Origin: CAIWHR01 sp963836265
GTDB lineage: Bacteria; Pseudomonadota; Gammaproteobacteria; Burkholderiales; Casimicrobiaceae
Length of the DNA stretch: 64,000 nt
NCBI GenBank assembly: GCA_963836265.1
Contig: CAWIIO010000001.1
Coordinates: 62,001-126,000, forward strand
Direction of reading: 5' to 3'
Under the pieces are notes generated by a model, which saw only the letters and a program-made list of their open reading frames with translations, had not been told where the DNA came from and ran no database searches. This document shows positions 9,012 through 16,717 of the stretch, piece by piece (position 1 is the stretch's first letter; each line of letters opens with the position of its first letter). The translations under genes and the position numbers were made by a program.

Positions 9012-9353
9012 TCAACCGCCGGATTCGTCGATCACGACCGCACCATCGTCGCGTTCGCGGATCGGGAGCTTCACAAGTGACGCCCCCCCCCCGCACGGAC
9101 CTCCGACGCAACGCCCGGTGTCGGGCGCATAGAGCGCGCCGTGCGCGGCGCAGATGAGTCGCGCGCCGTCGGCAGCGAAGAAAACGCCGGGCAGCCAGTC
9201 GAGCTCGAGCTCCTGGTGCGCGCAGACGTTGAGGTAGCCATGGACGCGCCCGCGATAGCGGATGGCGAAGGCCGGCAGCGCGCGTCCACCCGGCTCGATG
9301 ACGAAGCGAACGCCGCTGCCGCCGTCGACCAGTTCGCCCGCTTTGGCGATCAC
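9012..9353 (-). CDS. Rieske [2Fe-2S] domain protein
   Basis: 113-residue single-domain Rieske protein, probably a cytoplasmic electron carrier of the ferredoxin type. The cluster ligands are C44 and H46 (VCAHQ) and C68 and H71 (CAAHG). The family ending CVGGPCGGG follows. GTG at 9353 overlaps the stop of the HAD gene (GTGA). A run of ten C on the plus strand (9083-9092) encodes the GGG after the last Cys. rluC-HAD-Rieske is a common betaproteobacterial order, often followed by an SppA-type peptidase, which is absent here. Confidence 0.85.
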   Translation of the reverse strand: MIAKAGELVDGGSGVRFVIEPGGRALPAFAIRYRGRVHGYLNVCAHQELELDWLPGVFFAADGARLICAAHGALYAPDTGRCVGGPCGGGASLVKLPIRERDDGAVVIDESGG

Positions 9354-10030
9354 GCGTACACGCGAAGCCAGCTTCGCAGCTCCTCGATCGAATGCACCGT
9401 TGCGAGCGACACCTCGCGCGCGAGCTCGCTCGCCGGATGCGCTCCATAGGTCACCGCGATCGCCGACGCCCCCGCCTGTCTCGCCAGTAGCAGATCGTGC
9501 GTCGTGTCGCCGATCATCAGCGTTTCGGTCGGATCGGCGTCGAGCAATTCCATCAGTTCGAGCAGCATGTCGGGGCTGGGCTTCGGCGCGCTTTCGTCCG
9601 CGCAACGCGTGCCGGCGAACAGGTGCGCGATTTGCTGCCGGGCCATCGCGTGCGCAAGCCCGGCGCGCGTCTTGCCGGTCGCCACGCCCAGCAGGAATCC
9701 CGCGGCATCGAGTTCCGCCAGCATCTCGCGCACGCCGTCGAAGAGCGGAATCTCGGGATCGCGCTCGAAGTAGTTCTCGCGATACCGCGCGACCAGATCG
9801 CCATAGCGCGCGGCCGGCAGCGACGGGGCGACGTGTCGCAGCGCATCGGCAAGCCCGAGACCGATCACGTGCCGCGCGGATTGCTCGTCGGGCACCGGCT
9901 CGCCCAGGTCGCGACAAGCCTGCTGCAGGGCGCCGGCGATGATCGCCGTCGAGTCGGCCAGGGTCCCGTCCCAATCGAAGACCAGCAGCCGGAATCGCCG
10001 CGCCGCATTTCTGACGCTGCGCTCAGCCAT
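9350..10030 (-). CDS. HAD-superfamily hydrolase, phosphoglycolate phosphatase-like
   Basis: 226-residue haloacid-dehalogenase-type phosphatase. Motif I is FDWDGTLADS with nucleophile D19 and acid/base D21; motif II lies in GVATGKTRAGL; motif III/IV is PSPDMLLEL followed by MIGDTTHDLLLARQAGA. A helical cap lies between motifs I and II, as in Gph/PGPase. ATG at 10030 has a GGAGAAG ribosome-binding site and overlaps the end of rluC by 8 bp. Substrate may be 2-phosphoglycolate or another small phosphate ester. Confidence 0.87.
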   Translation of the reverse strand: MAERSVRNAARRFRLLVFDWDGTLADSTAIIAGALQQACRDLGEPVPDEQSARHVIGLGLADALRHVAPSLPAARYGDLVARYRENYFERDPEIPLFDGVREMLAELDAAGFLLGVATGKTRAGLAHAMARQQIAHLFAGTRCADESAPKPSPDMLLELMELLDADPTETLMIGDTTHDLLLARQAGASAIAVTYGAHPASELAREVSLATVHSIEELRSWLRVYA

Positions 10031-11003
10031 CCGCTTCTCCTTCGCCCGCCGCATCGAGGCGCGCGATGAAGCCCGCAAGATCCGGCGCCAGCGGCGATTC
10101 AATGACGATCGAATTGCCGTCGAGCGGATGCGTAAACGCGATCCGGTGGGCGTGCAGGAACATCCGCTTCAATCCCTGCTTCGCCAGCAGCCTGTTCCAC
10201 GCGAAATCGCCGTACTTGTCGTCGCCGGCAAGCGGATAGCCGAGATGGGTGAGGTGCACGCGAATCTGGTGGGTGCGGCCCGTTTCGAGCTCGGCTTCGA
10301 GCAAGGTGAGCGGCGGTTCCGCGTCCGGCCACGCGCTGACGCGGCGAAAGACCGTGCGCGCCGCGCGACCCTCTCGATCGACACGCGTGCGCCGCTCGCC
10401 GTCTCTCGTCACATAGGTCTCGAGCGCGAGCTCGACTTTGCGCACCGCATCGCGCCATCGGCCGCGGACCAGAACGCAGTAGCGCTTGTCGACGCCCCCC
10501 GCGCGCAGCTGCGCGTGAAGTCCGATGAGCGCGACGCGCTTTTTCGCGACCAGCAGCACACCCGAAGTATCGCGGTCGAGCCGATGGACGAGCTCGAGGA
10601 ATTTCGCCTCCGGTCGGGCGTAACGCAGCCGCTCGATCGCGCCGAAGCTCACGCCGCTGCCACCGTGAACTGCCAGCCCGGCCGGCTTGTCGAGCGCGAT
10701 CATCGCATCGTCCTCGAACAGGATGGGCGGAATCGCGACCGGGAGCCGCGGCGCGGCCCGAGCCGCGCGCGCCGGAACGGCGGTGCGAATCGGGGGTATT
10801 CGCAGTAGGTCCCCCGCCGCCAGGCGCGCGTCGGGACCCACGCGGCGCCGGTTCACGCGGACTTCGCCGCTGCGCAGGATCCGGTAGATGTGGCTTTTGG
10901 GGACGCCTTTGAGAATCTTCCGCAGGAAGTTGTCGACCCGCTGCCCGTCGCCCTCCTCGCCCACCGCAAGCCGGTTGACGGCATCCTTGCTTAAATCATT
11001 CAT
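10023..11003 (-). CDS. rluC: 23S rRNA pseudouridine synthase RluC
   Basis: RluA-family synthase making pseudouridines 955, 2504 and 2580 in 23S rRNA (E. coli numbering). The 326-residue protein has an N-terminal S4 domain (about 20-75), the catalytic motif HRLDRDTSG at 140-148 with nucleophilic D143, and the late motif ETGRTHQIRVHL. The ATG at 11003 lies within the spacer of a good promoter for the divergent rne gene. It is first in the rluC-HAD-Rieske run, with overlapping stop and start. Confidence 0.93.
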   Translation of the reverse strand: MNDLSKDAVNRLAVGEEGDGQRVDNFLRKILKGVPKSHIYRILRSGEVRVNRRRVGPDARLAAGDLLRIPPIRTAVPARAARAAPRLPVAIPPILFEDDAMIALDKPAGLAVHGGSGVSFGAIERLRYARPEAKFLELVHRLDRDTSGVLLVAKKRVALIGLHAQLRAGGVDKRYCVLVRGRWRDAVRKVELALETYVTRDGERRTRVDREGRAARTVFRRVSAWPDAEPPLTLLEAELETGRTHQIRVHLTHLGYPLAGDDKYGDFAWNRLLAKQGLKRMFLHAHRIAFTHPLDGNSIVIESPLAPDLAGFIARLDAAGEGEADG

Positions 11004-11014
11004 TCGCTTATACT
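10987..11014 (+). promoter_or_regulatory. probable sigma-70 promoter of rne
   Basis: TTGCTT (10987-10992), a 16-bp spacer and TATACT (11009-11014) point toward rne. The -35 element lies inside the start of rluC on the other strand. If used, it yields an untranslated leader of about 600 nt. The site is read from the sequence only. Confidence 0.5.
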
Positions 11015-11622
11015 TATGGCCTGCAACACGCTTGGGCCCCGGCGCGATTCAACCCCTAACAGAGGATTGTCGCCATCAAGCGGGCGGTCCCGCCATCCTG
11101 TGATGGCCCGGCTGCTCCGGCCCGGGCGAGAGCCCCGCGGGCGGGGCAGCTTCGGCGGTACCGCGTAAAGGTGGCGCCGCCGCCGGTTAAATCCGTTCAC
11201 CGTCCGGGCGTTGCGCCCCGGAAAAGTAAGGATGTTAAAGGAAGAGCGCAGTCTCCGCACCCGGCTTGCGGCCGGTTCGAAGCGGCGCAATTGCGCGGCG
11301 CATGATAGCGATGAATTCTGCTGCTGCTGGCTTTTACCCCGACCGCGACACGGTCGCGGCGACAGCCACCCGGCATCGACCGCATGAACGCGACAAGAAA
11401 GACACCCGCGACCACGAGACCGTCCACCTCGAATGCTTCGAGGCCGACGCCATGATCACGCCTACCGGCGTCCATCCTGTTCCCGTTCTCGTCCGCCCGC
11501 AGCCACCGCTGCCGGCACGGTGGTCCTCGCGCGCGTCCGCCGCCCGATAGCGTCACCCCGCGCCTCGCGCGGGCCTGCTCGAACGCCGCCAGCCCGGCTC
11601 GGATCCGCGCCGGGAAGAATCC
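11015..11622 (+). promoter_or_regulatory. long structured 5' leader of rne
   Basis: The 619 bases between the rluC start and the rne ATG hold no convincing gene. In plus orientation they contain several strong hairpins, including a perfect 7-bp stem at 11132-11147 (GCCCCGC with GCGGGGC) and a stem near 11200-11222 (CCGGG...CCCGG). In enterobacteria, rne has a long 5' untranslated region through which RNase E controls its own mRNA decay. A similar role here is an inference from position and structure; I do not recognise the specific rne5 fold. Confidence 0.5.
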
Positions 11623-14460
11623 ATGAAACGCATGCTGTTCAACGCTACCCAGGCCGAGGAGCTTCGGGTGGCAATCGTCGATGGCCAGAAGCTGATCGAT
11701 CTCGACATCGAGTCGGCGAGCAAGGAACAACGCAAGAGCAACATCTACAAGGGGGTCATCACTCGCGTCGAGCCCAGCCTCGAAGCGTGCTTCGTCGACT
11801 ACGGCACCGATCGCCACGGGTTCCTGCCGTTCAAGGAGATCGCGCGCCAGTATGTGAAGGGCGGACGGGGCGGCAATGGCGCCGACGACGGCGATGCCGA
11901 CGGCGGCGGCCGCGGTCGCATCCAGGACCAGCTCCGCGAAGGCATGGAGCTGATCGTCCAGGTCGACAAGGACGAGCGCGGCAACAAGGGCGCCGCACTG
12001 ACCACGTACATCTCGCTCGCCGGCCGCTACCTCGTGCTGATGCCGAACAATCCGCGCGGCGGTGGCGTCTCGCGGCGCATCGAGGGCGAGGATCGCAACG
12101 AGCTGCGCGACGCGATCGCCGACCTCGACATCCCGAGCGGCATGAGCGTGATCGCACGCACAGCGGGCATCGGACGCAGCGCCGAAGAGCTGCAGTGGGA
12201 CTTGAACTACCTGATGCAGCTCTGGCGCGCCGTCGAGGACGCCGCGAAGATGCAATCGGGTGCCTACCTCATCTACCAGGAATCGAGTCTCGTGATCCGC
12301 GCGATCCGCGACTACTTCCACCCCGACATCGGCGAGCTCCTGATCGATACCGAGGCGATCTACGAGCAGGCGCAGCAGTTCATGAGCCACGTGATGCCGG
12401 CCAACGTCAACCGCGTGAAACTCTACAAGGACGACGTTCCGCTCTTCTCACGGTTCCAGATCGAGCACCAGATCGAGACCGCCTATGCGCGGCAGGTGCC
12501 GCTGCCCTCCGGCGGCGCCATCGTGATCGACCACACCGAGGCATTGGTGTCGGTCGACGTCAATTCGGCGCGCGCGACCAAAGCCGGCGACATCGAGACG
12601 ACGGCGTTCAACACCAATCTCGAGGCCGCCGAGGAGATCGCGCGCCAGCTGCGATTGCGCGACCTGGGCGGTCTCATCGTCATCGACTTCATCGACATGG
12701 AGAGCGCGAAGAACCAGCGCGAGGTCGAGGTGCGGCTCAAGGAAGCGCTGCGCTACGACCGCGCACGCGTCCAGCTCGGCAAGATCTCGCGCTTCGGCCT
12801 GATGGAGCTCTCCCGGCAGCGCCTGCGCCCGGCGCTGGCGGAATCGGCGTACATCGCGTGCCCGCGCTGTCACGGCATCGGCCACATCCGCGGCACCGAA
12901 TCCTCGGCGCTGCACATCCTGCGCATCCTGCAGGAGGAGGCGATGAAGGAGAACACCGCGCAGGTCGTAGCCCAGGTGCCGGTCGACGTCGCCACGTTCC
13001 TGCTGAACGAAAAGCGCAACGAAGTGCTGTCGATCGAGACGCGCTTTCGGGTCAACGTGCTGCTGGTGCCGAACCGCCATCTCGAAACGCCGAACTACAC
13101 GGTGCAGCGCCTGCGCCACGACGACTTGAACCAGTCCGAGCCGTTGCCGTTGTCATTCAATCTGGTCACGCAGCCCGAGGAGCCGGATCTCGCCAGGCAG
13201 ATGAAGGAAGAGGCGAAGGAGCCGCGCCAGGAAGCCGTAGTCAAGGGCATCACCCCGACGCAGCCGGCGCCGATCCCCCTCGATGCGCCCGTCCCCGTCC
13301 CGGTTGCTGCCGGCCCGTCCGGCGGAGGTTGGTTCACGCGGGTTCTCGCATGGTTCCGGCCGGAGCCGGCGATTCCCGCGCCGGTCGCACGCGCGGTGGA
13401 CTCTCGCGAGACCCGCGCGGGGCGTCGCGAAGGCCGCGACGGTCGCGGCGGCGATCGCGATCGTCAGCGCGGACAGGACCGGCGCGACCGCGACACGCGG
13501 CGCGGCGAAGGCCGCGACGCTCGCGGCGGTCGCGGCGAGCAACGGCCGCCTGGCGCGCCGCGCGAGCCGCAGCCACCGCGCGGCGGTGCGCACCAACAGC
13601 CCGGCGCGCAGCGCCGCGACGGCCCGCGTGAAGGACAACCGCCGCGCGAGCCGCGCCCGTCCCGCGAACCGCGGCAGCCGCGCGGCGCTCAACCGGGGCG
13701 CGAGCCGCCGCGGGAGGGGCAAGCGCAACGAGACCCGCGCCCGCCGCGCGAGCCGCGTCCGCACGCTGCCGGGGCCGAGGACACCATCCTGCCGGCAATC
13801 GAAGCCGCCGAACCCGGCATGGCGCGCGCTGCCGAGAGCACAGCCTCGCAGGGCGAATCACACGCGGGCCAGCGGGGTCGGCGCGATCGTCGGCGCCGCG
13901 GCAATCGCGGCGAGCCGCATCCCCAGCGTACCGATCGGACTCGCGGCACGACGGCCGACGTGGCGAATGCGCTAACGACGACGGCGGCTGCCGCGCACGA
14001 GGAGGCGGCGCCTGCAAGCGTATCGCTCCCGGTAGTCGACGAAACGGCTCGGAGCCCGGAACCAACGCCCCGAGCGTCGCCCTCGCCGGCGCCCGCATCG
14101 ACACCCTTCGAGCGAGTCGGGCAAGGGCCGCCGGCCTCCGCGGGCACGCACACACCGGTGGATGCCGAAACGACGTCAGCCCCGCCGATCGAGGCCCCCT
14201 CGAAATCCGAGCCGACAGCGGCGCCTCGGCCCCTCGTCGCGCCACGGCCGATTCCCGAGTTGCCGCCCGTTTCGATGACGCTGCCCCCGGAGTCGGGACT
14301 CGAGCTCGTCGAGACGCGGTTCAAGCCGGCCGCAACGCAAGAAGGGGAACCGCCTCGCTCCGGCGGCCCGCGCCGCGTGCGTCCGCCAAAAGTGCAGACT
14401 GCCGAAGAACCGCTGCAGATGGTCGAAACGCACAAGGATCAGCAGCCGCCGGCAAGCTGA
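11623..14460 (+). CDS. rne: ribonuclease E
   Basis: Endoribonuclease scaffold of the RNA degradosome and tRNA/rRNA processing enzyme. In 945 residues, the N-terminal catalytic half contains the S1 domain (about 35-135), catalytic D312 (VSVDVNSA) and D355 (VIDFIDM), and the zinc-link CPRC at 413-416. From about residue 560 the protein becomes disordered: one hydrophobic/aromatic patch (GGWFTRVLAWFRPEP) may be a membrane-binding helix, followed by a long Arg/Gly/Pro/Gln-rich segment expected to bind RNA and partners. The start MKRMLFNATQAEE is the standard RNase E start. Confidence 0.95.
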   Translation: MKRMLFNATQAEELRVAIVDGQKLIDLDIESASKEQRKSNIYKGVITRVEPSLEACFVDYGTDRHGFLPFKEIARQYVKGGRGGNGADDGDADGGGRGRIQDQLREGMELIVQVDKDERGNKGAALTTYISLAGRYLVLMPNNPRGGGVSRRIEGEDRNELRDAIADLDIPSGMSVIARTAGIGRSAEELQWDLNYLMQLWRAVEDAAKMQSGAYLIYQESSLVIRAIRDYFHPDIGELLIDTEAIYEQAQQFMSHVMPANVNRVKLYKDDVPLFSRFQIEHQIETAYARQVPLPSGGAIVIDHTEALVSVDVNSARATKAGDIETTAFNTNLEAAEEIARQLRLRDLGGLIVIDFIDMESAKNQREVEVRLKEALRYDRARVQLGKISRFGLMELSRQRLRPALAESAYIACPRCHGIGHIRGTESSALHILRILQEEAMKENTAQVVAQVPVDVATFLLNEKRNEVLSIETRFRVNVLLVPNRHLETPNYTVQRLRHDDLNQSEPLPLSFNLVTQPEEPDLARQMKEEAKEPRQEAVVKGITPTQPAPIPLDAPVPVPVAAGPSGGGWFTRVLAWFRPEPAIPAPVARAVDSRETRAGRREGRDGRGGDRDRQRGQDRRDRDTRRGEGRDARGGRGEQRPPGAPREPQPPRGGAHQQPGAQRRDGPREGQPPREPRPSREPRQPRGAQPGREPPREGQAQRDPRPPREPRPHAAGAEDTILPAIEAAEPGMARAAESTASQGESHAGQRGRRDRRRRGNRGEPHPQRTDRTRGTTADVANALTTTAAAAHEEAAPASVSLPVVDETARSPEPTPRASPSPAPASTPFERVGQGPPASAGTHTPVDAETTSAPPIEAPSKSEPTAAPRPLVAPRPIPELPPVSMTLPPESGLELVETRFKPAATQEGEPPRSGGPRRVRPPKVQTAEEPLQMVETHKDQQPPAS

Positions 14461-14488
14461 GCGGCACGCGTGTCGTCGGGTGTTCCGG

Positions 14489-14508
14489 AGGCGGGCCCGT
14501 GCCCGCCT
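14489..14508 (+). terminator. hairpin after rne
   Basis: A perfect 8-bp GC-rich inverted repeat (AGGCGGGC and GCCCGCCT) with a 4-base loop lies 28 bp after the rne stop. There is no T-tract, so it may stabilise the mRNA end or act in weak or Rho-assisted termination between the convergent rne and phosphatase genes. Confidence 0.4.
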
Positions 14509-14599
14509 TCGCAGTTGCGCGCAGCCTGCGATCCTGGGTGCTGAAGCGCGTGCCGCCCCGTCGATCCCCGCCCCTGCACGGCGCCGTGCAGTTCGCCTG

Positions 14600-15097
14600 T
14601 CATCGCTGCCGCAAGCGGTCGACCAGGCTGGCGCTCGCCGCCTCGGCGAGATCGAGCACGCGTTCGAATCCTTCGGCTCCGCCGTAGTAGGGATCGGGAA
14701 CCTCGCGCACGCCGAGCTCCGGCGCCAAATCGAGGAAGAGCCCGAGGTGGCCCGTGAATTCGCTCGGACGCAATCCTTCCAGCTCGCGCAGAACGCTGTC
14801 GTCCATGGCGAGTATCCAGCCGAATCGCGTGAAGTCGCCGCCGTCGATCTGTCGTGCGCGCAATTTCGTGAGATCGTAACCGCGACGCTTCGCGGCCTGG
14901 ATCGCGCGGCGGTCCGGCGGCGAGCCGACGTGCCAATCGCCCACCCCTGCAGAATCCACGAAGATGCGACTGGCCATGCCGACCTGTTCGAGCGCCGCAC
15001 GGAAGACGCCCTCCGCCGTTGGCGAGCGGCAGATGTTGCCCAGGCACACGAACAGGACCGCGGCGGAGGGGTCGACATTGGGATCGATAGCCGCCAT
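14600..15097 (-). CDS. low-molecular-weight protein tyrosine phosphatase
   Basis: 165-residue LMW-PTP. The P-loop CX5R is CLGNICRS, with nucleophile C18 and R24, and the general-acid loop DPYYGG lies in the last third. Such enzymes dephosphorylate tyrosine kinases of polysaccharide export systems or arsenate-related substrates. No partner kinase or exopolysaccharide gene lies close by. ATG at 15097 was chosen because upstream in-frame residues do not belong to the fold. Confidence 0.9.
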   Translation of the reverse strand: MAAIDPNVDPSAAVLFVCLGNICRSPTAEGVFRAALEQVGMASRIFVDSAGVGDWHVGSPPDRRAIQAAKRRGYDLTKLRARQIDGGDFTRFGWILAMDDSVLRELEGLRPSEFTGHLGLFLDLAPELGVREVPDPYYGGAEGFERVLDLAEAASASLVDRLRQR

Positions 15098-15210
15098 TGC
15101 GCCGAGGGTACCGTGGCTCTGCCGGACGGTGCAACCTGGCGGCGGCCCGTCCGCCACTCCCAGAAACACGTCGACGTCTCGCGATGCTGGCGCTGCAACC
15201 AGCGGCAATT

Positions 15211-15290
15211 GAGCCCGTTGCGGCGGGCTCTTGCAGCCCGGCAGGGTTCAGACGTAGGCTTTTTTTGCCGGGCCGGCAACTCATGGCCCG
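15211..15290 (+). promoter_or_regulatory. structured leader with alternative hairpins before the first beta-helix gene
   Basis: Three inverted repeats occupy 80 bases upstream of the gene at 15321. GAGCCCG/CGGGCTC pair at 15211-15230. GCCCGGCA (15236-15243) pairs with TGCCGGGC (15266-15273) across a loop that includes a seven-T run (15260-15266). CGGGCC (15269-15274) can instead pair with GGCCCG (15285-15290), so the last two stems share bases and exclude each other. This resembles a switchable leader RNA, but I do not recognise a known riboswitch class. Confidence 0.35.
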
Positions 15291-15320
15291 GTCCGCCAAT
15301 TTCGTCCGAGGGAGGTTGCC

Positions 15321-16544
15321 ATGCTTCGCTTGACTCACGCGTTTCGATCGCTCCCCGTAACCCTCAAAGCAGCAGACACGCCAACCCGGAACGACCTCTC
15401 GTGTCCGCTTCTGGCCAACCGGCGTTTGCGTTCGCTTTTCTTCATCGCCGCAGCGGTGGCGTTGACCACCGTGGCCATACCCGCAGCAGCCGCGCAGCGG
15501 ACGTTCGTCCATTCCTCCCCGATCGGTGCCGACGCCAATGCCTCGCTGGTGCCGCCCTGCGCGCTGGCCACCCCGTGCCGCACCTTCAACGTCGCGATCG
15601 GGGTGACCGACCCCGCCGGCGAGGTGGTGATCCTGGACACCGCCGGCTACGGCCCGATGGTGATCAACAAGTCGATCAAGGTCATCGGCCCGTCGGGCGT
15701 TTACGGCGGCATCAGCGCGCTCGGTGCGGGAATCAACCCGACCACCGGCGTGATCATCAACGCCGGCGATACCGATGTGATCACCCTGCGCGGACTCGAC
15801 ATCAACGGCGTGCCGAGCACGGCCCCGCTACCGATGTTCGGCATCGACATCCAGAATGCCGGCACCGTGCACATCGAGAAATCGTCGATCAGCAATTTCA
15901 CGCAGGACACCAGCGCGTGCATCAACCTGACGACGGCCAAGGCGATTCAGCTCTTCGTCACCGACAGCTTCCTGCGGGAATGCCGCAATGGCGTGGTCGT
16001 CACCGGTAACGGAATCGACGACACGGTGCGGCCGAGCGTCGTCATCGACAATACACGCATCGAGCACATGCTCAACACGGCGTCGACCGGAACGGTCGCG
16101 GTCCGTCTGGCCGACGCGTTCCTCGTGACCGTGCGCAACAGCGTGCTCGCGTGGGCTGGCGACGGCGTCAAGGCGACCAATAATGCAAGCTCCGCGGTAA
16201 ACTCGCGCGTCTACGTTGCCAACTCCCAGATCACCCGGATGGGCAACGCCGCGATCGAGACAGGAGGCGGCGCTGGCGCCGGTCTGAACGTCAACGTGGC
16301 GGACTCGCTGCTCAATTTTAACAGCGCCGGGCTGCTTCACGGTCATGGACAGGCGATCTTCGTCACCAACGTGATCGCGAACAACGCCAACAGCCTCGTC
16401 GACTGCGGCGGGGGCGCGACCGGCGTGAAGTCGCTCGCGTACGGCGGCGGCAACGGCAGCAACGCGATGTACAACAACACCGATGGCGGGGTGCCCGGCG
16501 GCTGCACCGCCTACATCACTCCGACCCAATTCGCCGGGAAGTGA
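15321..16544 (+). CDS. secreted right-handed parallel beta-helix protein (paralogue 1)
   Basis: 407 residues with a signal peptide (RSLFFIAAAVALTTVAIPAAAA, about residues 37-58, after an unusually long n-region). The remainder is predicted right-handed beta-helix: short repeated strands rich in Asn, Ser, Thr and Val (VHIEKSSISNF, LFVTDSFLREC, VTVRNSVLAW). The first part (PPCALATPCRTFNVAI) carries two Cys that may pair. No catalytic pectate-lyase residues are evident, so adhesion, surface or matrix roles are as likely as polysaccharide cleavage. GGGAGG precedes the ATG. Its neighbour at 16718 is a paralogue; 236 bp are almost identical in the two genes. Confidence 0.78.
   Translation: MLRLTHAFRSLPVTLKAADTPTRNDLSCPLLANRRLRSLFFIAAAVALTTVAIPAAAAQRTFVHSSPIGADANASLVPPCALATPCRTFNVAIGVTDPAGEVVILDTAGYGPMVINKSIKVIGPSGVYGGISALGAGINPTTGVIINAGDTDVITLRGLDINGVPSTAPLPMFGIDIQNAGTVHIEKSSISNFTQDTSACINLTTAKAIQLFVTDSFLRECRNGVVVTGNGIDDTVRPSVVIDNTRIEHMLNTASTGTVAVRLADAFLVTVRNSVLAWAGDGVKATNNASSAVNSRVYVANSQITRMGNAAIETGGGAGAGLNVNVADSLLNFNSAGLLHGHGQAIFVTNVIANNANSLVDCGGGATGVKSLAYGGGNGSNAMYNNTDGGVPGGCTAYITPTQFAGK
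15489..15724 (+). repeat. 236-bp near-identical tract, copy 1
   Basis: This tract matches 16808-17043 at all but three positions, including synonymous sites. It covers the end of the signal peptide region and the first coils of the beta-helix. Beyond it the two genes differ at many positions. Confidence 0.95.
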
Positions 16545-16717
16545 TCCCCGCTGTTGACGCGTCCCCGACGCCGCTGCGACGCGCGGCGCCGGGCGGAGCT
16601 TGCAGGGACGTGGATTTCACCGTACGCTTCAAGCAGCAGTTGGGTGCGTCGGCGGGGATTGACGGGTCGTAGCGATCCCTCCGGTCGATAAGAAGCACAA
16701 CATCAGGGAGAACTCAC

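Noticed and set aside
11197..13119. Minus-strand frames opposite rne
   Set aside because: No recognisable protein; RNase E on the plus strand explains the codon structure.
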